From Vibrio brasiliensis LMG 20546 (GTDB lineage Bacteria > Pseudomonadota > Gammaproteobacteria > Enterobacterales > Vibrionaceae), in NCBI RefSeq assembly GCF_000189255.1, contig NZ_AEVS01000008.1:140402-204401 (forward strand): 64,000 nt of DNA. The letters run 5' to 3'. Below the pieces are notes generated by a model, which worked only from the letters and a program-made list of their open reading frames with translations, did not search any database and was not told the DNA's origin. Below, piece by piece: positions 25,865 through 35,212 of the stretch; positions within the stretch are counted from its first letter, which is position 1, and each line of letters begins with the position of its first letter. The translations under genes were made by a program, and so were the position numbers.

Positions 25865-26859
25865 TCATTCCCTCCAATTAACTCGGAAATCTTTAAAATT
25901 GAAACGGGGGGATAGTAATCCAGTGTCCGTGCTGCTTTAACGTTAACGATATATGAGTATTGACTCAACGGTTCGATAGGAAGGTTCTGAGCTGAACTGT
26001 TATTGCTCAGAATTTGTTCCGCTTTGTGTCCGACAAATTCGCCAACGTTATAATAACGGCTAACTATACCAAAGAGCGCGTTATGTTTGCGAATCGGAGT
26101 TTCAGTCGCTGAAAAGGTCGCAATGCCTTGATTGTGCAAACTTTCTACAATGGCCTCTCCCTGACTGATGATATAGGAGTCAGGTGGCAAATAAGCGAGC
26201 TGTACCTTGTCTTGTTTCATCGCCTCGATAACGGCTGGCAGAGAGTCCGGATCCGGCTTACCTTGTTTAGTTTTCAACGGATATAGGTAGACGTCGATAT
26301 CAAACTCTGCGGATAGTCGTTGAATCTTTTTCGCCGTAATTACCGCATTGTTTTCTAACGGATTGAAAATCACACCCATGGTATTGATATCAGGCAGTTT
26401 CTGGATAGCGTTGAACTGAACCTGATGGGGAACGATATGACTGACGCCAGTAAAATTTCGTGGTGATTCTGTGGCATCAGAAATAATCTTAGAGCCAACA
26501 GGGTCTGTGACGATACTGAATACGACAGGCGTTCGGTTGCGTTGTCTGAAGGCAGTCGGCTTGTCCTCAGTACCCAGCAAGGCAAGGGTTGTCGTAGTAC
26601 CAAATGTGTAAACCAGATCAGCATTGTATTGGTCAATGCGATTGACATATTCGGCGAGGGTCTGTTTGTCTCGCTTCGCATCCAATAGGGTGTAACTGAC
26701 ATTACGCTGGCTGGACAGGTATTCCATAAAGCCTTTTTCAGAGTCAGTAACACCACGCCATAATAACATGACTACCTGTTTGGGTTGCTGTGCGTAAGCC
26801 TGACTAATGGCGGTAAACGATGCTGCTAGCAGGGTGATAATTAACAGTGCAGTTCTCAT
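25852..26859 (-). CDS. ABC-type substrate-binding protein (ABC_sub_bind family) inside the T6SS operon
   Basis: The 335-residue periplasmic protein has a signal peptide cleaved after about residue 23 (AYA-QQ). It has the two-lobed ABC_sub_bind plan seen in TrpX-like and orphan binding proteins. Diagnostic blocks are DLVYTFGTTTTLALLG near 80, RTPVVFSIVTDPVGS near 110, FTGVSHIVPHQVQFNAIQKL and a lobe-2 ALFGIVSRYYNVGEFVGHKAEQIL. No ABC permease or ATPase is present. It overlaps the upstream MFS-fusion gene by 4 bases (ATGA) and the downstream binding-protein gene by 13, so all three are translationally coupled. It probably delivers ligand to, or senses for, that membrane protein; this is inference. 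Confidence 0.78.
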   Translation of the reverse strand: MRTALLIITLLAASFTAISQAYAQQPKQVVMLLWRGVTDSEKGFMEYLSSQRNVSYTLLDAKRDKQTLAEYVNRIDQYNADLVYTFGTTTTLALLGTEDKPTAFRQRNRTPVVFSIVTDPVGSKIISDATESPRNFTGVSHIVPHQVQFNAIQKLPDINTMGVIFNPLENNAVITAKKIQRLSAEFDIDVYLYPLKTKQGKPDPDSLPAVIEAMKQDKVQLAYLPPDSYIISQGEAIVESLHNQGIATFSATETPIRKHNALFGIVSRYYNVGEFVGHKAEQILSNNSSAQNLPIEPLSQYSYIVNVKAARTLDYYPPVSILKISELIGGNEWPE

Positions 26860-29402
26860 TTGGCTACCTCCAGTAGCTGGCGGTCACGCTTAGTGAAAAA
26901 TGCGTAGAACAGGGTTAATACCGTAGAGCTAAGCAGCAGGGTGATGCCGAACAAAATGATTGTCTCCTCAAAGCCAAATAAGCTCAGACATAAGCCCGCC
27001 AGCATTGGGCCCGCGATGTTACCGATGCGCTCTGTTAAGCGGAAAATACCAATGGTTTTACCCTTGTCGATACCATCACTGGCAAGCAGATCCATCACTA
27101 AAGGAATCTGTGGCGAAACACTGATACCGTGAGCGATACCAATCATAACCACGATCAGCAGCAGGCCCATAGTTCCTGGTAGCAGGACAATATTGATCAA
27201 GGCTAATGCTGAAAGAATACCGCCAAAAACAATAAAGCGGATTTTGTTATCCCAGCGATCAACCAAGAATGCGCTCAATGGAGAAATAAGGATAATGGCT
27301 ATACCGTAGCTCATCATTACTCGGCCAGACACGGCACTACTTTCACCTAAGTATTGCAAGTAAACAGGGCAGATGTAGTAGAGGAATCCGGTTAACACTA
27401 TCTTGGCAGGAATAGCACTGAAGAAAGTGATCAGTGAGAAGTACTTATTACCGAGCAGCGTCTTAAAGTCGTTAAGACGAACGGGTTTGCTGTGCGCATT
27501 GGAACCGCCACGAACAAAAAAGCTCATCACAAACAGGACACTGACCATTGCCAATACTGACGCGAGCAGGAAAGTGGCGCCGTAACCAAGCTTGTCAGCC
27601 AGAATCCCACCAATGGAAGCGCCGCAAAGGGAACCAGAGAAAAACGCCGACAAGAAGGTCGACATACCTTTGGTGCGGTTTTTGGTGTTAGTTGTGTCTG
27701 TGATGTAACCCTGAGCTGAAATAAATACAATGCCGTAGCCTACTGCAGTGTAAGCTCTGACGAGGAGCAATAGCTCAAGGTTGTTACACAATGCTGTTGC
27801 TGCCAGGCCACTACTGGTAATGATACCACCGACAATCAGGGAAGTTCTGCGGCCGACTTTATCCGACCAGTAACCAGCAAATGGCAGTGAGATTGCCCAG
27901 CAGAACATAAACAGTGAGATAGGTAAACTGGTGACTAGGCTTTCCGGAATCCATTGTTGGGAGCGCTCTAAGCTGGCAACGAAATTGGGGAAAAATGCCA
28001 AAGAAGCGGCTTCGGCGAATACCAACATAAATAGGGGTAAACGAATAAAACGGTAATCCTGTAGGTTCTGTACCTTGAGCGCCTTATCGGCATGTTGGCG
28101 CTGGATAATAGCGTTGATAGAGTCGGTAACACGGCCGAGCTCGTCTTTTGCTGAGATGTGTGCCAGCCACAAGCTCGCGCCAATCTTAGAGTCGCTAAGT
28201 AGGCGTTTGATCTGATGCCATGGCTTAATAATCATAAAGTTACAGACGAACAAGATGATTTCGATGACGACTAATCCAGATGCGATCAGCACCGTGAGCA
28301 TATCCATCAAGCTGTCTTCAATCATTTGCGGGATGATGCTGGTGTCCGTTGTCATCTGCAATGCGATGTCATTGGTTGAGCCAATAGGCATAGTGAGTGT
28401 TGACGACTGAGCGTCATGCCACATCTGATTTGGGAACTGATACAGAGTCTGGTCACTCTGTAGTAGCTGGATAGAAAGCAGTTCTTTGTGTTGGTCTGTA
28501 TAGCTGGCGAACTCCTGCTCAAGGCCGTTAAGTCGGTTAAGTGGAATGCCTTGATCAAGCAGGCGTTGGATCATACTGCTAAGTGTGTCGCCAATTACAA
28601 CGGATTTCTGTTCCAACTGGGTTTCGTAAGTGGCTGAGAACTTATTCAGCGCCTGGTAAGAACTGCCAAGGTTCGAGGTGACAGTTAACAGAATAACCAG
28701 ACTGATGATCAGCAGTGGAAAGTACTTATCACGGAAGCGCTGCCAGGCGTTCCTAGCGCTCTTAGTAAAGAAAAGCTCATTGGCTTGCTCGATCAACTGT
28801 TTGTCATCCAAGTCCGCCTGAGCAAGAGCGGTAGAGATGTTTTTCAGTTTTTTAAGCAGGAAATCTAACCCTGCATAAAGTGCAAAATAGCCGACACCGC
28901 ACGCGATAAGCACCCACATCAGAGTATCAAACAACTGTTGCTGCAACAGTGTCATCTTGATGCCATCCAAATACTGAGTCGAATAGTAAAGCTGTAACGA
29001 ACCCTCTTTGACATTAAAGGTGTTGGTAATGTCGGCGCTAATTAAACGCTCTGACTCACCTTTGCTGCCAGCAGAGTAGAGAACCTTTCCTTGACGATCC
29101 ACTACTTGCATGCGGCTGATACCGTCGACCAGCGCCAGTCTTCGCTCTAGCAGAGACTGAATGTTAGAAATAGACGCCAGAGGCAAACCCAGGCTGATCG
29201 CCTGCTTAATATCGTGGTCGGTCTCATTGAGAACGACCAGATAGGTCGAATCACTGGTTTGCGTCAGGCGCTTTTCAAAGTTTAGGTAGTTGAGTGTGCT
29301 ATTAAGGCCATTGGAAAATAGCAAAACGGCAAAGATCGCCAACACAAGTTTGACTCTCAAAGAGAAAAACGTACGACTATTATTGAGTTGGGTACTGCTC
29401 AT
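26856..29402 (-). CDS. two-module sensor-like membrane protein fused to an MFS transporter, inside the T6SS operon
   Basis: This 848-residue protein has an unusual order. Helix 1 (about 17-36), a periplasmic domain (37-155), helix 2 (about 158-181) and a HAMP-like cytoplasmic linker form module one. Helix 3 (about 227-248), a second periplasmic domain, helix 4 (about 370-393) and a linker with the HAMP-like ISAKDELGRVTDSINAI form module two. The C-terminal 400 residues are a 12-helix MFS transporter with the signature AGYWSDKVGRRTSL after its second helix. Both periplasmic parts look like chemoreceptor or kinase sensor domains, yet no kinase, cyclase or methyl-accepting output exists; the transporter occupies that place. 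It sits 24 bases after clpV and overlaps the next gene by 4. Transported substrate unknown. Confidence 0.85.
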   Translation of the reverse strand: MSSTQLNNSRTFFSLRVKLVLAIFAVLLFSNGLNSTLNYLNFEKRLTQTSDSTYLVVLNETDHDIKQAISLGLPLASISNIQSLLERRLALVDGISRMQVVDRQGKVLYSAGSKGESERLISADITNTFNVKEGSLQLYYSTQYLDGIKMTLLQQQLFDTLMWVLIACGVGYFALYAGLDFLLKKLKNISTALAQADLDDKQLIEQANELFFTKSARNAWQRFRDKYFPLLIISLVILLTVTSNLGSSYQALNKFSATYETQLEQKSVVIGDTLSSMIQRLLDQGIPLNRLNGLEQEFASYTDQHKELLSIQLLQSDQTLYQFPNQMWHDAQSSTLTMPIGSTNDIALQMTTDTSIIPQMIEDSLMDMLTVLIASGLVVIEIILFVCNFMIIKPWHQIKRLLSDSKIGASLWLAHISAKDELGRVTDSINAIIQRQHADKALKVQNLQDYRFIRLPLFMLVFAEAASLAFFPNFVASLERSQQWIPESLVTSLPISLFMFCWAISLPFAGYWSDKVGRRTSLIVGGIITSSGLAATALCNNLELLLLVRAYTAVGYGIVFISAQGYITDTTNTKNRTKGMSTFLSAFFSGSLCGASIGGILADKLGYGATFLLASVLAMVSVLFVMSFFVRGGSNAHSKPVRLNDFKTLLGNKYFSLITFFSAIPAKIVLTGFLYYICPVYLQYLGESSAVSGRVMMSYGIAIILISPLSAFLVDRWDNKIRFIVFGGILSALALINIVLLPGTMGLLLIVVMIGIAHGISVSPQIPLVMDLLASDGIDKGKTIGIFRLTERIGNIAGPMLAGLCLSLFGFEETIILFGITLLLSSTVLTLFYAFFTKRDRQLLEVAK

Positions 29403-29426
29403 TTACTACTTTCCTGACCTTACTTA

Positions 29427-32042
29427 TTACTGAATAGTTAACTCAAAACCACTAGGGTTACTTGCTGCTACAACCGAAACCTGTGTGATCGGCTGTTGTT
29501 GGCTGAGACGACTGATACACTCTTCGGCCAGTTTTGGCATCAGTGAGCGGTTAATGATCTGCTCAACAGCACGGCCACCCGTCGTTGGGTCGGTGTTTTT
29601 GTTTACTACGAAATCAACAAAACCTTTATCCCAAGTGAAGCTTGCCTGATATTGCTCAGCCAGTTTCTTCTTAATACGGTTAAGAGAAATCTCAGTGATC
29701 TTAGCCAGTTCCTCATCGTTAAGCGGGTAGTACGGTACAATTGTGGTACGGCCTAAGAATGCGGGTTTGAAGTAGTGCTGAAGATCAGGACGGATACTTT
29801 CAAGCAGCTCTTCATTACTCATGCGTTGCTCACTGTTTTCACAAGCATCACAAATCGCCTGATCCGCAGCGTTGGAGGTCATGATGATAATGGTGTTCTT
29901 AAAGTCGACGGTGCGACCTTCACTATCTTTGATATGACCCTTGTCGAAAATCTGATAGAAGAGGTCATGCACACCTGGGTGAGCTTTTTCCATTTCGTCC
30001 AACAGCAGGACTGAGTATGGGTTACGACGAATAGCTTCTGTCAGAACGCCACCTTCACCAAAACCGACATAGCCCGCAGGGGAGCCAAGCAGCATAGAAA
30101 TCTTATGCTCCTCTTTAAACTCGGTCATGTTGATGATGGTCATATCGTTGCTACCACCGTAAAGTTGCTCCGCAAGTGCCATGGCGGTCTCGGTTTTACC
30201 TACACCACTTGGACCACACATCAGGAACACACCAATAGGTTTACGGCTATCGGTCAGACCTGCGCGAGAGATACGAATTGCTTTGGCCAGTTCTTGTTTC
30301 GCAACATCCTGACCGATAACACGCTTATCAAGCTCTTCTTCAAGTGACAGCAGGCGAGCAATCTCGTCGCTCATCATGTTGCCGACAGGAATGCCAGTCC
30401 AGTTAGCGATAACCTGTGCAATCGTGTTGTCATCAACCATAGCGTTAACCAGAGGTTGCTCACCCTGAAGTTCAGTCAGGCTATCAATCGTGTCATTGAG
30501 CGTTTTCTGCTTCGACAGATCTGCACTCTCTTCGCCCTGTGCGGCACTGATTTCTTCTTGTAGCGCTTTGATTTGATCAACCAGCTTGATCTCTTCTTGC
30601 CAGCGCGTATTAAGCTCAGCAAGGTGAGTTTCGTTTGCTTCAATCTCGCTAGTGATTTCTGCAATCTCTTCTTCAGCAATACCGAATAGAGCATTCTCTT
30701 TTTCAAGTGCAGCTTTTTCGTTCTTTTGGTAACGAATGGTCTGCTCAAGTGACTCGATAACTTCAGGTTTAGCACCTTGGGTTAGAGCAATGCGTGCGCT
30801 TGCTGTATCAAGTAGGCTGATTGCTTTGTCCGGTAGCTGACGACTTGGTAGATAACGGATAGAAAGGTGAACCGCGGCGTCAATTGCCGATTCGGCGATA
30901 AATGCGCCGTGGTGTTTCTGTAGCGACGCCGCAACACCGCGCAGCATCTGTTTGGCGTCTTCAGCGTTCGGCTCTTCGATAGAGACCACTTGGAAACGGC
31001 GAGTCAGAGCAGGATCTTTCTCAAAGTACTTCTTATATTCTGCCCAGGTCGTTGCGGCGATAGTTTTAAACTCACCACGCGCCAGTGCAGGTTTAAGTAG
31101 GTTAGCCGCGTCATTTTGACCAGCAGCACCGCCTGCACCAATAAGGGTATGCGCTTCATCAATAAAGACGATGATTGGCACTTCACTGTTTTTAACTTCG
31201 TTAATGACATCTTTAAGACGGTTTTCAAATTCACCTTTGACGCTAGCGCCAGCCTGAAGCAAACCTAGATCAAGAGAGTGAATCTGGACGCCCTGTAGGG
31301 CACCCGGTACTTCGTCTGCTGCGATACGAAGTGCCAGACCTTCAACCACGGCAGTCTTACCAACGCCTGGTTCACCCACCATGATCGGGTTGTTCTGACG
31401 CTTACGACATAGAATATCGATCGCTTTACGTACTTCCGCATTACGACCTGAGATTGGGTCAATGTTGCCATCAATCGCTTGTTGAGTGAGGTTGATGGTG
31501 TATTTACTTAACGCATCATTGGCAGTCGGTTGTTGACCTTCTGCACCGCCACCTTGTGCAACTGAGTTTTTGCTGCGTGCAACCGCAGTTTTATTAATTA
31601 GACCCTGAAGCGATTCAAGAGAGACAGACTGTAGGCTCTCTAGTTGCAGAGTATTAACACCCAAAACGTTCTGTTGTAAAAGCGCTTGAATCAGGTGCAA
31701 GCTGATCACCTCACCGTGACCGTAATTGACCGATGCAATCATCCATGCATCTTTCACGAGTTCAGTCAGTCCGTGGCTCAGTGTTGGCTGTCCCTCATTA
31801 CCTTTAGGCAGGCGGGCAATCTTGCCAGAAAGCTCATTGACGATGCTGTCTTGCGACAGTTTTTGCGACTGGATCAGGTTGCTTAGATTGGCATCCTGTT
31901 GAGAAATCAGTTGTAGCAGCCAGTGTTCAGTTTCAATTGACGGAACGCCCTGATTCATGGCCGCGCCTGCGGAGACTTCCAAAGCCTGTTTTAAGTCGGG
32001 AGAAAGTTTTGCGACTAAATTTGTCAATGTTACTTGTGTCAT
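29427..32042 (-). CDS. tssH: T6SS sheath-disassembly AAA+ ATPase TssH (ClpV)
   Basis: This ClpB-like protein of about 871 residues recycles contracted TssBC sheath. An N-terminal ClpN-type domain (1-150) is followed by AAA-1 (GEPGVGKT Walker A, VFIDEAHTLIG Walker B). A middle coiled coil follows (about 415-530), then AAA-2 (GPSGVGKTETA, VLLLDEMEKAHPGV) and a C-terminal ClpB domain. The start at 32042 (MTQVTLTNLVAKL) has an AAAGGA site at correct spacing; an upstream start at 32072 lacks one. It lies between tssG and the MFS-fusion gene. Confidence 0.96.
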   Translation of the reverse strand: MTQVTLTNLVAKLSPDLKQALEVSAGAAMNQGVPSIETEHWLLQLISQQDANLSNLIQSQKLSQDSIVNELSGKIARLPKGNEGQPTLSHGLTELVKDAWMIASVNYGHGEVISLHLIQALLQQNVLGVNTLQLESLQSVSLESLQGLINKTAVARSKNSVAQGGGAEGQQPTANDALSKYTINLTQQAIDGNIDPISGRNAEVRKAIDILCRKRQNNPIMVGEPGVGKTAVVEGLALRIAADEVPGALQGVQIHSLDLGLLQAGASVKGEFENRLKDVINEVKNSEVPIIVFIDEAHTLIGAGGAAGQNDAANLLKPALARGEFKTIAATTWAEYKKYFEKDPALTRRFQVVSIEEPNAEDAKQMLRGVAASLQKHHGAFIAESAIDAAVHLSIRYLPSRQLPDKAISLLDTASARIALTQGAKPEVIESLEQTIRYQKNEKAALEKENALFGIAEEEIAEITSEIEANETHLAELNTRWQEEIKLVDQIKALQEEISAAQGEESADLSKQKTLNDTIDSLTELQGEQPLVNAMVDDNTIAQVIANWTGIPVGNMMSDEIARLLSLEEELDKRVIGQDVAKQELAKAIRISRAGLTDSRKPIGVFLMCGPSGVGKTETAMALAEQLYGGSNDMTIINMTEFKEEHKISMLLGSPAGYVGFGEGGVLTEAIRRNPYSVLLLDEMEKAHPGVHDLFYQIFDKGHIKDSEGRTVDFKNTIIIMTSNAADQAICDACENSEQRMSNEELLESIRPDLQHYFKPAFLGRTTIVPYYPLNDEELAKITEISLNRIKKKLAEQYQASFTWDKGFVDFVVNKNTDPTTGGRAVEQIINRSLMPKLAEECISRLSQQQPITQVSVVAASNPSGFELTIQ

Positions 32043-32097
32043 ACAGTGTTCCTTTGTATTTCGGAGCATCAAACAGCGAAGCTACGGGCTGTTTCCT

Positions 32098-33033
32098 TTA
32101 TTTGAGCAAAATACTAATCAATTGCTGCGGTTTTCGTTCTGGAGCGAGACAGTCTACTTCTCCCAGTTTGGCCGCAAGGTTGCTGTTACTAGAAAGTTTA
32201 GGGCGTGAAAGGTATTCCCGCTTCACTTTGAGATAGATTGAAACCGGAGTGTTATCACGCAGATAGTGCTGGATAAGATCACGCATGCAATCAGCCAGCT
32301 GAGAATCGTTCTGAATGTCCCACAGTTGCTGCTCATTCGAAGGTTTAATTGATACCACTAGGTGATTGAAGTGGGTTAAGCAGGTTTTACCTAGCAAAAA
32401 GCCTTGTCCAGCACGGCTATTGAATTCAGGGTTGGTACCAAGTCGTGTTAACGAATCAACCGGGAGTTGTCGGCGTTCGTGGTGCTTGGTCGCGACCTCG
32501 ATAGAAAATGGAAAGTAGTCATTGAGCATCTGTTCAAGGGCGTCCAGACTACGAGCACTCTGGCCAAGCAGAAAAGCGTATTGAAAGAAGTGACCATGCT
32601 GTTGTTCAAGGGCTGCTAGCTGATTAAGCAGTCGAGTCTTATCAGGGTAGAGCTCGTTCTGAACCAGTAACCAAGGCTGAGTTTCTAGTTGGGCAACAAG
32701 TTCGAAGTAGCGTTGGTTGAACACATCAAGGAAATCTTTCAGTGCGTGATCGTCATCGTGCAGAGCAGCCAGTAACTCTTCATAGATGTAGTAGGGGATA
32801 ACACCTTTAACACCGGACAGTGCCTGTTTCGCCAGTCTTAGTTTGGCGCGGTTGTTCTTTAGCGAAAAATACTGAATCTCACTGGCGTCACCAGTAGGCA
32901 TCGCTTCTGCTTTGAGCACTAAGTCGATACGTTGTGGTGAGTCTGAGATAAAGCGTGCCAACAATCGCATCGCCTGGGCAAAATCGTACTTTTCAGTGTT
33001 GTGAGCTAGGTCTGCTACTACATTCATCGTCAT
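32098..33033 (-). CDS. tssG: T6SS baseplate subunit TssG (VasB/ImpH)
   Basis: The 311-residue protein matches TssG. EKYDFAQAMRLLARF lies near the N-terminus, then EIQYFSLKNNRAKLRLAKQALSGV and GPxG-like spacing to YYIYEELLAAL. FPFSIEVATKHHERRQLPVDSLTRLG follows, then LGKTCLTHFNHLVV, and finally a C-terminal WDIQNDSQLADCMRDL. TssG forms a baseplate wedge with two TssF and TssE. Several starts are clustered (GTG 33036, ATG 33033, ATG 33027) and none has a strong ribosome site; ATG 33033 is chosen. It begins 9 bases after tssF. Confidence 0.92.
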   Translation of the reverse strand: MTMNVVADLAHNTEKYDFAQAMRLLARFISDSPQRIDLVLKAEAMPTGDASEIQYFSLKNNRAKLRLAKQALSGVKGVIPYYIYEELLAALHDDDHALKDFLDVFNQRYFELVAQLETQPWLLVQNELYPDKTRLLNQLAALEQQHGHFFQYAFLLGQSARSLDALEQMLNDYFPFSIEVATKHHERRQLPVDSLTRLGTNPEFNSRAGQGFLLGKTCLTHFNHLVVSIKPSNEQQLWDIQNDSQLADCMRDLIQHYLRDNTPVSIYLKVKREYLSRPKLSSNSNLAAKLGEVDCLAPERKPQQLISILLK

Positions 33034-33042
33034 CACATCCAG

Positions 33043-34794
33043 TTACATCGCGCGCTGACTGCCGTGAATTTTAGGGTAGCGTTTAACAAACCCATCACGG
33101 CCGTAGACACGAATAGAGAGTTGAATATAGCGGTCGAAGCTACAGAACTGCTGGAAGAAGCGGTTAAGAACATCGCTAAATGCAAGGAAACCAGTCTGGG
33201 TATCCAACGTAATTTCGATTTCAGTACCCGGAGAAAAAACGTTCTTACCAAGAATTCGTAGCGCGGAGACCTGCGAGCGAATGGTAACGTCACGTATGGT
33301 CTGAATCTCGTCTGCAGAAATCTGACTTCGACTGCAAAGACGTAACATGTTCTTCAGTGCCTCTTCCGGGTGCTGAGCGTGCAGGAGTGAGACAAAATTT
33401 GCATTAAGCAAAGCGATAAACTGCCAGTGAAGATGAGGATCCTGTTCACGGGCAATTGGCGCTGATGGTGGATAGATTGGGCTGAACTCACCCGGTAGAT
33501 CAATACTCTCTAAGCACTCAAACTCCCCCTGAACTGCGCAGGCACGCTTACCGTTAGTACACAGCAGGCGTGTGCCATAGAGTTTATTAAACTCCATATC
33601 CTGTTGATTGTTGAGGCTTACCGTCAGGCGAAACTCGTTGTTGCTGTCACGGCTACACTGCCAGTGGTCGGTATTTTTATCTGAGCGATAGCTATCTTTA
33701 AACAGCGGTATCAATGGCTTCTCACCCTGCGAAGTGATTTCAAATACTTCACGTACTTCAACGATTTCAATGTCGTTGTCACTGTGCGCATCAGCATTTA
33801 TCGGCACGCTAAGACTGCGTTGGTCGTACGCGGTCGGTTCACCGGTTTGCTCGAACAGATTGAGTGCAGGAACGATATTCAGTTTGAACACCTGATTATC
33901 GAACAGGCGCATAAATTCGGTCGGCAGACTGTGCATAAACAGGTTAAGTACAACCTTTGAGGTATCAAACTGTTTGATTGCTTCGCCAAAACCTTTCAAA
34001 CGGAAGAACTGACGCTTCTCTTTAAAGAAGAAAAACTCACTGATTAGCTGATAACCGGAAAACTGATTGCCTTTTTGTGGCAAAAACTGGAACTGGTTAT
34101 CGCTGATACGTGTTTTGAGCTTCTCCGGAGTCAGGACGACATGTCGTTCACACTCAGCATCAGAAATTGATATTGCGCGGGTCTCGGCCAATAGCAACTC
34201 GACTAATGAGTCAGCATTGTTCTCAAAACCCTGAACGAAGAAGTCCAAATCTTCACAGTTAAGTGAGGAGAATGGGCGATCAGGATCTAAGGTCGACAGA
34301 GTTAACTGAATGACTGCAGTGGTAAGTTCGGTTCCTTTCGGTCGGTTGAACTTAAATGGCGCGCTCGATGCGGTCGTATCGGTAAGCTTAAATGGTGCCG
34401 TAGTGATCTGATCAACCGTGGCAAAAGTGCAGCTTTGCCCCTGAGCCTGGGCAGTAAACTGCGAGCCCTTTGGTAGGGTAACCGATTCTGCGCAATCTGC
34501 GTCTTCATCCAGTTGCAAATAAGCGACGCTAGGTACGGTCTGAATGTAGCTCGGGTAAAGTACACCCAGCAGGCCTTCAACCACTTGAGGCAATTGGTCT
34601 GAGAGTTTTTTCTCTACTGTTGCGTTGAGCAGGGCTACGCCGTCCAGCAGTCGAGCAAGACTAGGGTCTTCAATTTGTCCCTGATGGATATTAAGTCGAT
34701 CAGCATGACTCGGGTGTTGCTGACCAAATTGACCAAGGGCACGACGAACCAGCGTCAGTTCTTGCTCGAAGTATCTTAGTAAAGGATCACTCAT
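33043..34794 (-). CDS. tssF: T6SS baseplate subunit TssF (VasA/ImpG)
   Basis: The 583-residue protein starts with SDPLLRYFEQELTLVRRALGQFGQQHP, the TssF N-terminal hallmark. PSLARLLDGVALLNATVEKKL and QVVEGLLGVLYPSYIQTVPS follow, then a beta-rich body and the C-terminal TGFLAFSDVLNRFFQQFCSF. It is a wedge protein of the baseplate, comparable to phage T4 gp6/gp7. It overlaps the tssE 3' end by 8 bases and is followed by tssG, the standard E-F-G order. Confidence 0.95.
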   Translation of the reverse strand: MSDPLLRYFEQELTLVRRALGQFGQQHPSHADRLNIHQGQIEDPSLARLLDGVALLNATVEKKLSDQLPQVVEGLLGVLYPSYIQTVPSVAYLQLDEDADCAESVTLPKGSQFTAQAQGQSCTFATVDQITTAPFKLTDTTASSAPFKFNRPKGTELTTAVIQLTLSTLDPDRPFSSLNCEDLDFFVQGFENNADSLVELLLAETRAISISDAECERHVVLTPEKLKTRISDNQFQFLPQKGNQFSGYQLISEFFFFKEKRQFFRLKGFGEAIKQFDTSKVVLNLFMHSLPTEFMRLFDNQVFKLNIVPALNLFEQTGEPTAYDQRSLSVPINADAHSDNDIEIVEVREVFEITSQGEKPLIPLFKDSYRSDKNTDHWQCSRDSNNEFRLTVSLNNQQDMEFNKLYGTRLLCTNGKRACAVQGEFECLESIDLPGEFSPIYPPSAPIAREQDPHLHWQFIALLNANFVSLLHAQHPEEALKNMLRLCSRSQISADEIQTIRDVTIRSQVSALRILGKNVFSPGTEIEITLDTQTGFLAFSDVLNRFFQQFCSFDRYIQLSIRVYGRDGFVKRYPKIHGSQRAM

Positions 34795-35212
34795 AGTTAT
34801 CCTCCGACATAGACGCTTTCAGATCATTGAGTGAAATCTTAGAGTCAAACACCAACTCTGTTTCTCCTTGGGTAGTTTTTGCTTTGGCAACGATGTTGAA
34901 GGCGATAGCATTTTCACTCTCTTTTCGTTCGCCGAGCTCAACCATGACCTGGCTTAGGCGAGGTTCGAAATGCTTTATATAGCTCTCTAAACGCAGCGCC
35001 AGTTGTGTCTGGTCGAGGCTTGCACTTAGTAGCTGAACATCTTCAATACCAAAGCGAAAATTTGAACGTTGTAGTTCAGTGAAGCGATCATCGATATTGA
35101 ACAGTGACGCTTCAGACTCAAGTAGTTTGGTCAGGTGGTATTTAATATCTTCGATTTCGTCGTGAGGACCTGACGCATCGTGAGGTTGAACAAATGTTTG
35201 CCAGAAGCTCAT
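34787..35212 (-). CDS. tssE: T6SS baseplate subunit TssE (gp25-like)
   Basis: The 141-residue protein belongs to the phage gp25/lysozyme-like family that starts sheath polymerisation on the baseplate. The family core is present: IKYHLTKLLESEASLF near residue 25, FGIEDVQLLSASLDQTQLALRL near 55-75, and the conserved EPRL of IKHFEPRLSQVMVELG. It overlaps the last base of the second tssC-like gene upstream and the tssF start downstream, so expression is tightly coupled. Confidence 0.93.
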   Translation of the reverse strand: MSFWQTFVQPHDASGPHDEIEDIKYHLTKLLESEASLFNIDDRFTELQRSNFRFGIEDVQLLSASLDQTQLALRLESYIKHFEPRLSQVMVELGERKESENAIAFNIVAKAKTTQGETELVFDSKISLNDLKASMSEDNYE

